Shown here one piece after another: positions 24,571 to 33,902 of a stretch of 64,000 nucleotides of DNA. Source of the stretch: Clostridia bacterium (lineage in GTDB: Bacteria > Bacillota > Clostridia > UMGS1840); the NCBI GenBank assembly GCA_017468465.1, contig JAFUIN010000028.1:1-64000 (forward strand), given 5' to 3'. Position numbers and translations under genes: made by a program. Position 1 is the stretch's first letter, and every line of letters begins with the position of its first letter. The notes below the pieces were generated by a model that saw only the letters and a list, made by a program, of their open reading frames with translations, did no database searches and had not been told where the DNA came from.

Positions 24571-27041
24571 AGGAAGTTCACGGGATTTACGTCTACCACT
24601 ACGGTGATATCATTTGCCTTATTCGCCAGTATCAAGGTTTTTACGGCCTCGGAAAAGGAGGTCTGCACCTTGGTGGCGGAAGTACATTTGATTAAAATAT
24701 GATATCGGTACTGGTTGCGGATTTTGGAAATGCCGCAAGGAACAGGACCGTACATTGCAATATATTGCTCTCGTTCTTTGTAAAAATCCACCTTTTCGGT
24801 CATAATTTTTTTAATGCCGTCTGCCATAGAGAAAATTTTCTTTTCATCGGTTCCGGTAAAAATCACATTGATAATTTCGGAAAAGGGCGGATATTTCACT
24901 TGTTTGCGAAACACAATTTCATTTTGATAAAAGTTTTCATAATCCTGGGTTTTGGCAGCTAAAATGGCATAATGCTCCGGATGATAGGTTTGCACCACCG
25001 CATAGCCCGGAATTTCGCCCCTGCCGGCTCTGCCGCACACCTGTGTAATCAAGGAAAAAGTTTTTTCTGCCCCATTGTAGCCTCCCACGAAAAGGGAGCT
25101 GTCGGCAGAAATAACCCCCACTAAAGAAACTTCCTTAAAATCCAGCCCTTTTGCAATCATCTGGGTACCCAGAAGAATGGAACAGCCCGGCTTTGCAAAC
25201 TGTTTTAAGAGCCGTTCGTGAGACATTTTTGTCGTAGTGGTATCATTATCCATCCGGATGACTTGCGTATCGGAAAACATCCGATAAATTTCTTCTTCCA
25301 GCTTTTGCGTTCCGCTGCCAAAATAGCGCACAGAGGTGCTTTTACATTCGGGACAGACGGTTTCTGCCGCTTGGGTGGCACCGCAATAATGGCATTTCAA
25401 CTGGCCCTCTATGCTGTGATAAGTCATGGCTACATCGCATTTTTTGCATTTTACTACATAGCCGCAGTCACGACAGCTGACAAAGGTGGAATAGCCACGG
25501 CGATTGAGCAAAATAATGGCTTTTTCCCCTTTTTCTTTCACTTCCAGAAGTCGTTTTTTTAAACTTTCGGACAACACAGAATGATTTCCGTTTTTGAGTT
25601 CTTCCCGCATATCCACAATTTCCACTTGAGGAAGCTGTCGATTCTGATATCTGCCGGAAAGGGTCAACAAGGTCGCTTCTCCCATTTCGGCACGGTAATA
25701 GTCCTCCACCGAAGGAGTTGCCGATGCCAAAAGAAGAGTTCCGTTACGCTGTTTCATTAAAAAACGAGCAACATCCTTTGCATGATAGCGAGGTGAATGC
25801 TCTGATTTATAGGTGGTTTCATGCTCTTCGTCAACAATAATCAAATCCAGGTTGGAGAAAGGCGCAAACACGGCACTTCTGGCACCAACCGCCACACTGA
25901 CCTGACCGTTTTTGATTTTGTTCCATTGGTCTTTCCGCTCAGAAATGGAAAGTGCAGAGTGAAGCACTGCAACCTTTTCACCAAAACGACGGAAAAACCG
26001 TTCCCGGATTTGGGGCGTCAATGCAATTTCGGGAACCAGCACAATGGCTTGCTTTCCCTCGGCAATCACCTGCTCCACCAAAGCAAGATACACTTCGGTT
26101 TTTCCGGAACCGGTGACTCCTTTTAACAAAAATTCCCGAAATGTTCCTTCTTTTCTGGCAGAAAGCACCTGCGCTACCACCTGGCTTTGACTTTCATTCA
26201 AGTTGACTACCTTTTGTGTGGCTGTTTTTTCTGCTGAAAAAGGGTCCTGCTCCACAATTTCCTCTGTAATTTCAATGACACCTTTTTTTTGCAGTGCCGT
26301 AATGGAACCCCGACTTGCACCGGAAAATGCAACCAAGTCCACCACCGGCATTCTGCCGTTTTCCAAAAGCATTTCCAACACCCGTCTTTGCGCGTGTGCT
26401 TTTTTCAAGTAAATATCAATATATTCATACAAGGCGTGCTCATCCAGCAAAAGCTCTGCAATCTGGATACTCTTTTGCTGATGTGCCTGTCTGCTTTCTT
26501 CAAAAATTTCCAGTTTTCCAATGGATTGAAGCTGTGTTAACACCTTTTTGATGCCCTTATTGGAAAAAGCCTCTTCCAATTCCGAAACCAGAACCGGTGT
26601 CCGCTTGGAAACCAAATAATCCAGAATTTTCCGACGAATTCCCGTTTCATCGGAAACATTCTCCAAAGAATCGTCCAGAAGCTTGACACATTCCGTAAAT
26701 TTTAAGTTGGAGCCGGGCGGCAGCATCAAGGATACCGAATCGTAAAGGGTAGCATAGTACCGTCGGCTGATATAGTGTGCCAATTCCATCCCTTTTTCAT
26801 CAATCACAGGTTCATAATCCACAAGTTCACAAATAGACTTCAAAGGTATCGCACCCTCATCAAAAAACACTTGGGTAACGATACCTTCTCGCTTCTTATT
26901 TGCTCTGCCGAAGGGAACTACCACTCTCACCCCCGGCACTACCAAATGGGTAATATTTTGAGGAATGAGATAGGAAAATTCCTTATCTACAGAAAAATTC
27001 AGATTAGAAACTGCGACCTTTGCGCACACAATCCGATTCAT
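24567..27041 (-). CDS. priA: Primosomal protein N' (PriA), replication restart helicase
   Basis: 824 aa from the ATG at 27041, which lies 2 nt after the rpoZ stop. The N-terminal DNA-binding domain (VAVSNLNFSVDKEFSYLIP) precedes helicase Walker A GVTGSGKTEVYL and DEEH (Walker B, VDEEHETTYKSEHSPRYHA). Zinc-binding cysteines follow (CRDCGYVVKCKKCD, CHYCGATQ, CPECKS), then helicase motif VCGRAGRGEIPG. It reloads the replisome at collapsed forks. Its ribosome site is weak, so translation is probably coupled to rpoZ. The coaBC gene that commonly precedes priA is absent. Confidence 0.96.
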   Translation of the reverse strand: MNRIVCAKVAVSNLNFSVDKEFSYLIPQNITHLVVPGVRVVVPFGRANKKREGIVTQVFFDEGAIPLKSICELVDYEPVIDEKGMELAHYISRRYYATLYDSVSLMLPPGSNLKFTECVKLLDDSLENVSDETGIRRKILDYLVSKRTPVLVSELEEAFSNKGIKKVLTQLQSIGKLEIFEESRQAHQQKSIQIAELLLDEHALYEYIDIYLKKAHAQRRVLEMLLENGRMPVVDLVAFSGASRGSITALQKKGVIEITEEIVEQDPFSAEKTATQKVVNLNESQSQVVAQVLSARKEGTFREFLLKGVTGSGKTEVYLALVEQVIAEGKQAIVLVPEIALTPQIRERFFRRFGEKVAVLHSALSISERKDQWNKIKNGQVSVAVGARSAVFAPFSNLDLIIVDEEHETTYKSEHSPRYHAKDVARFLMKQRNGTLLLASATPSVEDYYRAEMGEATLLTLSGRYQNRQLPQVEIVDMREELKNGNHSVLSESLKKRLLEVKEKGEKAIILLNRRGYSTFVSCRDCGYVVKCKKCDVAMTYHSIEGQLKCHYCGATQAAETVCPECKSTSVRYFGSGTQKLEEEIYRMFSDTQVIRMDNDTTTTKMSHERLLKQFAKPGCSILLGTQMIAKGLDFKEVSLVGVISADSSLFVGGYNGAEKTFSLITQVCGRAGRGEIPGYAVVQTYHPEHYAILAAKTQDYENFYQNEIVFRKQVKYPPFSEIINVIFTGTDEKKIFSMADGIKKIMTEKVDFYKEREQYIAMYGPVPCGISKIRNQYRYHILIKCTSATKVQTSFSEAVKTLILANKANDITVVVDVNPVNFL

Positions 27042-27043
27042 AA

Positions 27044-27229
27044 TTATTGGCAATCAATTAAGATATTGCCGTCAGCAATTTCCTGAACAGCCATCGAAAC
27101 AGGCTTTTTGGAAGAGCTGCGGATATCTTCTTCTTCGCTTAAATCTCTTGCTCTTTTTGCCACTGCAATTACCAGTGCATAACGGCTGCCTGCTTTTTCC
27201 ACTAAATTTCCAATTGCGGGTTGTAACAT
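27044..27229 (-). CDS. rpoZ: RNA polymerase omega subunit
   Basis: 61 aa from the ATG at 27229 (AAGGAG 10 nt upstream; the ATG at 27238 is too close to it). Characteristic segment GSRYALVIAVAKRARDLSEE with N-terminal MLQPAIGNLVEKA; the end KPVSMAVQEIADGNILI matches clostridial omega. It stabilises beta-prime in RNA polymerase. Located between gmk and priA in the conserved order. Confidence 0.93.
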   Translation of the reverse strand: MLQPAIGNLVEKAGSRYALVIAVAKRARDLSEEEDIRSSSKKPVSMAVQEIADGNILIDCQ

Positions 27230-27260
27230 AATACACATTCTCCTTTTTTATCTTAAATGG

Positions 27261-27848
27261 TTACTCAAATTTCTGTTTCAATTTTTCGGCACGGAGGATA
27301 GTTAATAAATCCTCACTTGCCTGCTCTATCTGATCATTCACCACGATATAGTCATATTCATTCATGCGGGAAAGCTCTCCCTCGGCTGTTTTTAAGCGAG
27401 AAAGAATTTGCTCCTCGGTTTCGGTACCTCTGCCACGAAGCCTGTTTTCCAGCTCTTCCCGACTGGGCGGTGCCACAAAGGTGAGAACAGCACCGGGGAA
27501 ATTCTTTTTAATCTGCATGGCACCCTGGACTTCGATTTCCAAAATGACATCCACCCCTTTGGATAGCGCTTCTTCCACCGGCTTTCGGGGTGTGCCGTAA
27601 TAGTTTCCCACATATTCTGCCCATTCCAAAACTTCATTATGTTCAATCATGGACTGAAATTCTTCTTTGGTTTTGAAATAGTATGTAACCCCCTCTTTGT
27701 CAATGGGGCGGGGATTTCTTGTGGTGGCGGAAATAGAAAGATGAATGTTTCCTTTCGCTTTTTCACAAGCCAATTTTACGATGGTGCCTTTTCCAACTCC
27801 TGCGGGGCCGGAAACCACCATCAGCGTTCCTTTTTTTGTCATACTCAT
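27261..27848 (-). CDS. gmk: Guanylate kinase
   Basis: 195 aa. The P-loop VVSGPAGVGKGTIV (about 12-25) is followed by the GMP-binding segment SATTRNPRPIDKEGVTYYF and LEWAEYVGNYYGTPR. The lid region holds RLRGRGTETEEQILSRL. It converts GMP to GDP. It lies between remA and rpoZ, as in Bacillus and Clostridium. Confidence 0.97.
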   Translation of the reverse strand: MSMTKKGTLMVVSGPAGVGKGTIVKLACEKAKGNIHLSISATTRNPRPIDKEGVTYYFKTKEEFQSMIEHNEVLEWAEYVGNYYGTPRKPVEEALSKGVDVILEIEVQGAMQIKKNFPGAVLTFVAPPSREELENRLRGRGTETEEQILSRLKTAEGELSRMNEYDYIVVNDQIEQASEDLLTILRAEKLKQKFE

Positions 27849-27856
27849 TCCCTCTT

Positions 27857-28090
27857 TTATCCTTCTGCACGACCGGTAATGGTATCAGTCTGAAGCCCGG
27901 ACAGGATGATGTGTCCGCTGTCGGTTACCACAACCGTCCTGGTTTTTCTGCCGTAGGTTGCATCAATCAGAATCCCGCGGTCCTTCGCATCTTGAATCAT
28001 ACGCTTTACCGGTGCAGAATCGGGACTGATGATGGCAATAATTCGTTCCATACTAACGGCATTGCCGAAGCCAATGTTCAAAAGTTTCAT
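27857..28090 (-). CDS. remA: RemA-like extracellular matrix regulatory protein (DUF370)
   Basis: 77 aa: [38 protein letters not shown], then [20 protein letters not shown]. These are the DUF370 hallmarks. In B. subtilis RemA is a DNA-binding activator of biofilm genes that forms ring-like oligomers; here the target is unknown. It sits between yicC and gmk with 8-10 nt gaps. Confidence 0.92.
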   Translation of the reverse strand: MKLLNIGFGNAVSMERIIAIISPDSAPVKRMIQDAKDRGILIDATYGRKTRTVVVTDSGHIILSGLQTDTITGRAEG

Positions 28091-28100
28091 AAAAAACCTC

Positions 28101-28979
28101 TTATTCTACGTTCTGTACCTGTTCTCTGATTGCTTCAATTTCTGTTTTGGCATCAATGCCGATTTTAGAAATTTCAATCGAATTGCATTTGGAACAGGTA
28201 GTGTTAATTTCCCGGTTCATTTCCTGGATAATAAAATCCAGCTTTTTGCCAACGGGTTTATCCTGATATACCAGATTCATAAACTCTTCAAAATGGCTTC
28301 TTAATCTGGTGGTTTCCTCAAAAGTGGCAACCTTATCGGAGAAGATGGCAACCTCGGTCATCAAGCGTGTTTCATCATAGGTGGCACCGTTTAAGTACTC
28401 TTCCATTTTGTCCCGCAGCTTCTTTTCATATTCTTTTACAGACTGCGGCAGCAGCACTTCGATTTTTTCCACCATATCTTTCAATTTTTCAATACGGCTG
28501 ACCATATCATCGGCAAGGCGCTTGCCCTCGGTCTTTCTCATTGCCAGAAAATCGGACAATGCTTTTTCCAAAACGGGTTCTAACACAGAGAAAATTTCTT
28601 CTTCCTCGTGCTCTTTGAATTCCACTTCAAAAATATCAGGAAAACGAGACATTTTGGTTGCGGTGACATCAAAGGGCATGTCATATTCGTCAGACAATTC
28701 CTGCAGAACTCTTAAATAGTTTTCTGCAACGCTTCTGTTTAAGGTGACAACCTTGTCCCCCTCTTCCACATTGTTCATATGGATGTATACATCAAGCTTT
28801 CCGCGGTTCACACGCTCGGAAAGATATTTACGCACCAATTCTTCTAAAAAGTTAAACCCTCTCGGTACTCTGATATTGGCATCAAAATAACGGTGGTTTA
28901 CCGATTTGATTTCTACGGAAACTTCATAACCTTTGACGGTTTCTTTCTGCCTTCCATAGCCAGTCATACTCATAGACAT
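28101..28979 (-). CDS. yicC: YicC/YloC-family endoribonuclease
   Basis: 292 aa. The N-terminus [20 protein letters not shown] and [17 protein letters not shown] and the C-terminal end ([20 protein letters not shown]) are signature regions of the YicC family. The family is implicated in RNA turnover by endonucleolytic cleavage. It is first in the run to rsmB and has its own promoter. Confidence 0.95.
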   Translation of the reverse strand: MSMSMTGYGRQKETVKGYEVSVEIKSVNHRYFDANIRVPRGFNFLEELVRKYLSERVNRGKLDVYIHMNNVEEGDKVVTLNRSVAENYLRVLQELSDEYDMPFDVTATKMSRFPDIFEVEFKEHEEEEIFSVLEPVLEKALSDFLAMRKTEGKRLADDMVSRIEKLKDMVEKIEVLLPQSVKEYEKKLRDKMEEYLNGATYDETRLMTEVAIFSDKVATFEETTRLRSHFEEFMNLVYQDKPVGKKLDFIIQEMNREINTTCSKCNSIEISKIGIDAKTEIEAIREQVQNVE

Positions 28980-29005
28980 AGTTTTTCACCTTACCTTTTC
29001 ATAAT

Positions 29006-29034
29006 ATGATAACATATATTTATATAAATGTCAA
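29006..29034 (-). promoter_or_regulatory. Sigma-A-type promoter of the yicC operon
   Basis: TTGACA, 17-nt spacer, TATCAT on the minus strand, 27 nt before the yicC start. The remaining DNA of the divergent yicC-pta intergenic stretch (28980-29304) is AT-rich and holds only this and the pta promoter. Confidence 0.75.
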
Positions 29035-29155
29035 AAGGTTTTTGTAATTTTTTTGCATTTTCTTTGTTTTTTGATGATTTTCACGTTATTTTATGAAAAT
29101 TTGATAAGCTGACACCAAAAAAAAGAAATGTTTTTTATTTTTTATCAAAAATCAC

Positions 29156-29184
29156 TTGAATTTTCTGACAATTTGCTATATAAT
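29156..29184 (+). promoter_or_regulatory. Sigma-A-type promoter of pta-ackA
   Basis: TTGAAT, 17-nt spacer, perfect TATAAT. It lies about 120 nt before the pta start, leaving a long leader with no obvious riboswitch. Confidence 0.7.
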
Positions 29185-29304
29185 ATTAAAGTTAAATGTT
29201 GTACCGTTTTTTTGTTTGGCCCAAACAAAATTCCCGGTCACGTTTTTTGACAGCCTGACACGCTTAAAATTTAGTAATTATAATAAAACTGGAGGTCTTT
29301 CATC

Positions 29305-30303
29305 ATGGCATTTATTGACAGAATCAAAGAAAGAGCAAGATTGGACAAGAAAAAAATTGTTCTGCCCGAATCTATGGACAGAAGAACCTGGGAAGCAGCT
29401 GCACAGGTTCTGGCGGAAGATATCGCTGATATCGTTATCATCGGTACTCCTGAAGAAGTGGAAGCAAACAGCAAGGGCTTGGATGTTTCCAAAGCGACTA
29501 TCATTAATCCCTTCACCTATGAAAAAACCGAAGAATACATCAATTTATTTGTTGAATTAAGAAAATCCAAAGGGTTAACTTACGAAGAAGCAAAGAAAAC
29601 CGCTTTGGGCGACTATATGTACTATGCTTGCTTAATGGTAAAAGCAGGTGACGCTGACGGGGTGGTTTCCGGCGCTTGCCATTCTACCGCAAACACCTTA
29701 CGCCCCAGCTTACAGATTATCAAAACCAAACCGGGTGTAAAATTGGTTTCTGCATTCTTCTTAATGGTTGTTCCCAACTGTGAATACGGTGCTGACGGCA
29801 CCTTCATTTTTGCAGACAGCGGTCTGGAACAGAATCCCGACCCGGAAAAGCTGGCAGCCATTGCAGCCTGCAGTGCAGACTCTTTTGAACTGCTGTGCGA
29901 AAAAGAAGCAATCGTTGCAATGCTGTCTCACTCCACCAAAGGCAGCGCAAAACACGCTGACGTAGACAAAGTTGTGGAAGCAACCAGAATTTGTAAAGAA
30001 TTGAACCCCGGCTTAAAAGTAGACGGTGAGTTGCAGCTGGATGCGGCAATCGTGCCCGAAGTTGGTTCCTCAAAAGCGCCCGACAGCCCGGTTGCCGGAA
30101 AAGCAAATGTGCTTTGTTTCCCCGATCTGGATGCCGGAAACATTGGCTACAAATTGGTTCAGAGACTTGCAAAAGCAGAAGCTTACGGCCCTGTTACCCA
30201 GGGAATTGCAGCTCCCATTAACGACCTGTCACGCGGATGCAGTGCAGAAGATATCGTTGGCGTAGTTGCGATCACTTGCGTACAGGCTCAAGCGAAGAAA
30301 TAA
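29305..30303 (+). CDS. pta: Phosphate acetyltransferase
   Basis: 332 aa, the short monodomain form. Segments KKKIVLPESMDRRTWEAA, DGVVSGACHSTANTLRPSLQ and DLDAGNIGYKLVQRLAKAEA are typical of Pta. It transfers acetyl from CoA to phosphate. It forms an operon with ackA (33-nt gap), the acetate fermentation pathway that yields ATP. Confidence 0.97.
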   Translation: MAFIDRIKERARLDKKKIVLPESMDRRTWEAAAQVLAEDIADIVIIGTPEEVEANSKGLDVSKATIINPFTYEKTEEYINLFVELRKSKGLTYEEAKKTALGDYMYYACLMVKAGDADGVVSGACHSTANTLRPSLQIIKTKPGVKLVSAFFLMVVPNCEYGADGTFIFADSGLEQNPDPEKLAAIAACSADSFELLCEKEAIVAMLSHSTKGSAKHADVDKVVEATRICKELNPGLKVDGELQLDAAIVPEVGSSKAPDSPVAGKANVLCFPDLDAGNIGYKLVQRLAKAEAYGPVTQGIAAPINDLSRGCSAEDIVGVVAITCVQAQAKK

Positions 30304-30336
30304 TATTTTCAAAACAGGAAGAAAGGAAGAAACAAT

Positions 30337-31518
30337 ATGAAAATTTTAGTTATCAATGCAGGTAGTTCTTCTTTGAAATACCAGCTGATCAATATGGAAG
30401 ACCAGTCTGTTATGGCAAAAGGTCTTTGCGAAAGAATCGGAATTGACGGAAGATTAACCCATTCCAAAGATGGCGAAAAATTCCAGAAGGATTTAACCTT
30501 AAACGACCACGGCGATGCAATCAAAGCTGTGCTGGATTCTTTGACTGACAAAGAAATGGGTGTTATTTCCTCTATGGATGAAATCAACGCAGTTGGTCAC
30601 CGTGTGGTTCACGGTGGCGAAGCCTTCTCCGGCTCTGCACTGATTACCGAATCTGTAATGAATGCCTTAAACGAATGTATCGAGCTGGCTCCCCTGCACA
30701 ATCCTCCCAACATTACCGGAATTGAAGCTTGTGCAAAAATTATGCCGAATGTGCCTCAGGTTGGTGTATTTGATACTGCATTCCACCAGAGCATGCCGAA
30801 AAAAGCATATCTGTATGCAATTCCTTACAAATTCTATGAAAACTACAAAATCAGAAGATACGGCTTCCACGGCACCAGCCACAAATATGTCAGCATGAAA
30901 GCTGCAGAATACATGGGCAAGCCCATTGAAGAGTTGAAAATCGTAACCTGCCATTTAGGAAACGGTTCTTCCATTACTGCAGTTGACGGCGGAAAATCTG
31001 TTGATACCTCTATGGGCTTCACTCCTTTAGCAGGAATTATGATGGGTACCCGTTCCGGTGACATTGACCCGGCGATTGTAGAATTCATTGCCAACAAAGA
31101 AAATCTGTCTGTGAAAGAAGTATTGAACATCTTAAACAAAGAATCCGGTGCGCTGGGCTTGTCCTGCATTTCTTCCGACTTCAGAGATTTGAGCGCAGCA
31201 GCAGATAAAGGCGACGAAAAAGCTGCAACTGCCCTGGATATGTTTGCATACGGCGTACAGAAATACATCGGCACCTATGCAGCTGCAATGGGTGGCATTG
31301 ATGCTTTGGTATTCACTGCCGGTATTGGTGAAAATGATGCTGAATTAAGAGAAAAAGTAGCATCCAAGTTAGGCTTTATGGGCATTGCAATCAACAACGA
31401 CAAAAACCGTGTTCGCGGCACTGTTGACATCACTGCAGACGGTGCAAAAGTAAAAACTCTGGTCATTCCCACAAATGAGGAATTGATGATTGCGCTGGAA
31501 ACCGAAAAATTAGTATAA
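30337..31518 (+). CDS. ackA: Acetate kinase
   Basis: 393 aa. The ASKHA-fold signatures are clear: N-terminal [48 protein letters not shown], and [10 protein letters not shown]. It makes ATP and acetate from acetyl phosphate. A GAAAGGAAG ribosome site precedes the ATG. It shares the pta promoter. Confidence 0.98.
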   Translation: MKILVINAGSSSLKYQLINMEDQSVMAKGLCERIGIDGRLTHSKDGEKFQKDLTLNDHGDAIKAVLDSLTDKEMGVISSMDEINAVGHRVVHGGEAFSGSALITESVMNALNECIELAPLHNPPNITGIEACAKIMPNVPQVGVFDTAFHQSMPKKAYLYAIPYKFYENYKIRRYGFHGTSHKYVSMKAAEYMGKPIEELKIVTCHLGNGSSITAVDGGKSVDTSMGFTPLAGIMMGTRSGDIDPAIVEFIANKENLSVKEVLNILNKESGALGLSCISSDFRDLSAAADKGDEKAATALDMFAYGVQKYIGTYAAAMGGIDALVFTAGIGENDAELREKVASKLGFMGIAINNDKNRVRGTVDITADGAKVKTLVIPTNEELMIALETEKLV

Positions 31519-31546
31519 AAAATCCCGATTTTTTCGGAATTTTTTC
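31516..31546 (+). terminator. Weak terminator after ackA
   Basis: Imperfect AT-rich hairpin (AAAAATCCCGA / TCGGAATTTTT) with a following T-run immediately after the ackA stop and 11 nt before the next promoter. Confidence 0.4.
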
Positions 31547-31556
31547 AAAAAAATAC

Positions 31557-31585
31557 TTGACAAATTACCAAAGATTATGTATTAT
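31557..31585 (+). promoter_or_regulatory. Sigma-A-type promoter of yceD-rpmF
   Basis: Perfect TTGACA, 17-nt spacer, TATTAT. It lies about 95 nt before the yceD start. Confidence 0.75.
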
Positions 31586-31679
31586 ATTATATGATTGTCC
31601 GAAATTATGGTAATTTGTCTTGCCTTTCGGGCAGAAAAAAGTGTCACAAACCGCAAAGGAATCAGGGGAGGTCTTATCT

Positions 31680-32195
31680 ATGACAGAACAAACAGAATTG
31701 ATGATTGACCTGTCCGGCATTGTGAAGTCCGAAGGAATGGAGTTAGCCATTTCCAAAGAGTATCCGAAAGAAGCTTTTTTGGAATTTGACAAAACCCTTT
31801 CCTTAGAAACACCAGTTACGTTAACCGGAACCATCACAAACCATGCGGGCAATTTATTCTTAGACGGCACACTTTCGTTTACCGCCAAGTTGAATTGCGA
31901 CCGTTGCCTGGAGCCCTTTTCCAAGCAGTTTACCATTCCTATGGAAGACACGATTGCCCGGGAAGATTCCGGCTTGGAAGCTGATGAATTTATTCCCTAT
32001 CAACATAACAGTGTGCTATTGACCGAAGCAATCTACAAATGTATTTTTGCCGTTACCTTGGACCAACAGCTCTGTAAGAGCGATTGCAAAGGTCTTTGCA
32101 GCGTTTGCGGATGTAACCGCAACGAAACCGACTGTAACTGCGACGACACGGAGATTGATCCCAGATTACTGAAATTAAAGGAATTGTTCCAGTAA
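31680..32195 (+). CDS. yceD: YceD family (DUF177) protein
   Basis: 171 aa from the ATG at 31680 (GGGGAGG 8 nt upstream). The family signature LNCDRCLEPFSKQFTIPMED lies at about 72-91, and a second Cys-rich end (CKSDCKGLCSVCGCNRNETD) at about 133-152. DUF177 proteins are linked to 23S rRNA accumulation and almost always precede rpmF, as here. Cysteine pairs suggest metal binding. Confidence 0.93.
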   Translation: MTEQTELMIDLSGIVKSEGMELAISKEYPKEAFLEFDKTLSLETPVTLTGTITNHAGNLFLDGTLSFTAKLNCDRCLEPFSKQFTIPMEDTIAREDSGLEADEFIPYQHNSVLLTEAIYKCIFAVTLDQQLCKSDCKGLCSVCGCNRNETDCNCDDTEIDPRLLKLKELFQ

Positions 32196-32269
32196 TCCTC
32201 AGTTACATCAACCAACATTTTGTAAAAATATTCAAAAATAGAGTCAAAAACTCGCAGGAGGTGTGAAAC

Positions 32270-32446
32270 ATGGCTGTACCAAAGAGAAAAGTCTCCCATG
32301 CTAGAAAAAACAAAAGAAGAGCTAACTGGAAATTAAGCGCTCCGGGTCTTGTTAAATGTCCCAACTGTCAGGAACTGACACTGCCGCACAGAGTATGTAA
32401 ATCTTGCGGTTTCTACAAAGGTGTAGAAGTAATCAAAATGGATTAA
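32270..32446 (+). CDS. rpmF: 50S ribosomal protein bL32
   Basis: 58 aa: [20 protein letters not shown], then [26 protein letters not shown]. The two CxxC pairs form the zinc ribbon of the C+ form of L32. GGAGG 8 nt before the ATG. Gap to yceD is 74 nt. Confidence 0.97.
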   Translation: MAVPKRKVSHARKNKRRANWKLSAPGLVKCPNCQELTLPHRVCKSCGFYKGVEVIKMD

Positions 32447-32462
32447 TCCATGCCTTATAAGA

Positions 32463-32493
32463 AGCGGGGAGCAGTATGCACCCCGCTTTTTTT
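32463..32493 (+). terminator. Rho-independent terminator after rpmF
   Basis: 7-bp GC-rich stem AGCGGGG / CCCCGCT followed by seven T, 17 nt after the rpmF stop. Confidence 0.9.
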
Positions 32494-32597
32494 AGAAAGC
32501 TGGCAGCATTCCTGCTCTGATGACGTTTTTTTTTCAAAAAAAACATTGTCGGAATGTGAATGCTTTCATGCTCAAAAAACAGTTTGAGGATTTTTTT

Positions 32598-33875
32598 ATG
32601 TATTATGTAGATGGCGTAAAAGAAAATAGTTTGGCACAATCTGCAGGGCTTCTCCCCGGAGATATTATTACCCATATCAACGGTGAAGAAGTAACCGACG
32701 GGTTAATGTATGGCTTTTTGATGTGTAATGAAACGCTGACGATTACCTATATCCGCAACCAAAAAACAGCTAATGTTACCATAAAAAATCAATTTGAAGA
32801 TATTGGCGTCATCAACGACCGACCGTTTATCGAAAATCCGAAAAGCTGTCGGAACAAGTGCATCTTCTGTTTTATTGACCAGCTCCCCAAAGGAATGAGA
32901 AAGCCTCTTTATTTTAAGGATGATGATTCCCGTCTTTCTTTTTTGACAGGAAATTATGTCACCTTAACCAATATGAAAGAGGAGGAAATTGAAAATATTG
33001 TCAGAATGCGCCTTTCCCCTGTCAACATTTCGGTGCATACCACCAACGATGAACTGCGCATCAAAATGCTTCACAATAAAAATGCAGGCGGAATCCTGAA
33101 AAGAATCTGCTATCTTTTAGAAAACGGCATTACGGTGAATGCACAAATTGTGCTCTGTAAGGGTTGGAATGATAAAGAAGAACTGACCAAATCACTGACC
33201 GATTTATACGAAGCAGGGGTAAACAGCGTGTCTGTCGTCCCCATTGGGTTAACAAAATTTCGCGACAATCTGACACAGATCGAACCCTTTACCAAAGAAG
33301 ATTGTATTGAAATTGTCAAGCAAATTCACAAAATATCAAATCGTGCTTATCGGGAAATTGGAACTCGTTTTGTATATCCGGCAGATGAGTTTTTTGTAAA
33401 AGGCGAAATCCCGCTCCCCCCTGCCGCATATTATGATGATTTTCCGCAAATTGAAAACGGTGTAGGGCTGTTGTCTTCCTTTGTGAAAGAGTTTAATCTT
33501 TCCTTTGCCAACAGAAAACCCCATCCTGTGCTTCATAAGATCGTTGCAACTTCGGTTGCGGCGTATCCCACGTTATCCCGATTGGTAGAACGCTTTAACG
33601 AAAAATTTCAAACAAAAATTGAAATCATCCCGATTAAAAATGATTTTTTGGGGGATAAAATCACGGTAGCAGGACTGATGACTGCAGCTGATATTATCGA
33701 TCAGTTAAAACACAAAAAAATTGACTATCTGATGCTCCCCTCTTCTATTTTGCGTTCGGAGGGTGACCTTACTTTAGACGATAAAACCATTTCCGATATT
33801 GAAACAGCGCTTCATTGCGAAGTAATTCTGAATGAAAACGACGGCAAAAGCTTTTTAGATGCACTTTGCCTGTAA
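32598..33875 (+). CDS. DUF512 radical-SAM-like Fe-S protein
   Basis: 425 aa from the ATG at 32598 (GAGGA 7 nt upstream). An N-terminal PDZ-like domain (about 1-60: GVKENSLAQSAGLLPGDIIT) is followed by a radical SAM-type core with CRNKCIFCFIDQLPKGMRK (about 85-103) and the C-terminal DUF512 region (about 200-420). The family lies next to der in most Clostridia and its reaction is unknown. It does so here, 27 nt before der. Confidence 0.9.
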   Translation: MYYVDGVKENSLAQSAGLLPGDIITHINGEEVTDGLMYGFLMCNETLTITYIRNQKTANVTIKNQFEDIGVINDRPFIENPKSCRNKCIFCFIDQLPKGMRKPLYFKDDDSRLSFLTGNYVTLTNMKEEEIENIVRMRLSPVNISVHTTNDELRIKMLHNKNAGGILKRICYLLENGITVNAQIVLCKGWNDKEELTKSLTDLYEAGVNSVSVVPIGLTKFRDNLTQIEPFTKEDCIEIVKQIHKISNRAYREIGTRFVYPADEFFVKGEIPLPPAAYYDDFPQIENGVGLLSSFVKEFNLSFANRKPHPVLHKIVATSVAAYPTLSRLVERFNEKFQTKIEIIPIKNDFLGDKITVAGLMTAADIIDQLKHKKIDYLMLPSSILRSEGDLTLDDKTISDIETALHCEVILNENDGKSFLDALCL

Positions 33876-33902
33876 CACCCCAAAAGAAAAGAGGTACTGA
33901 TT

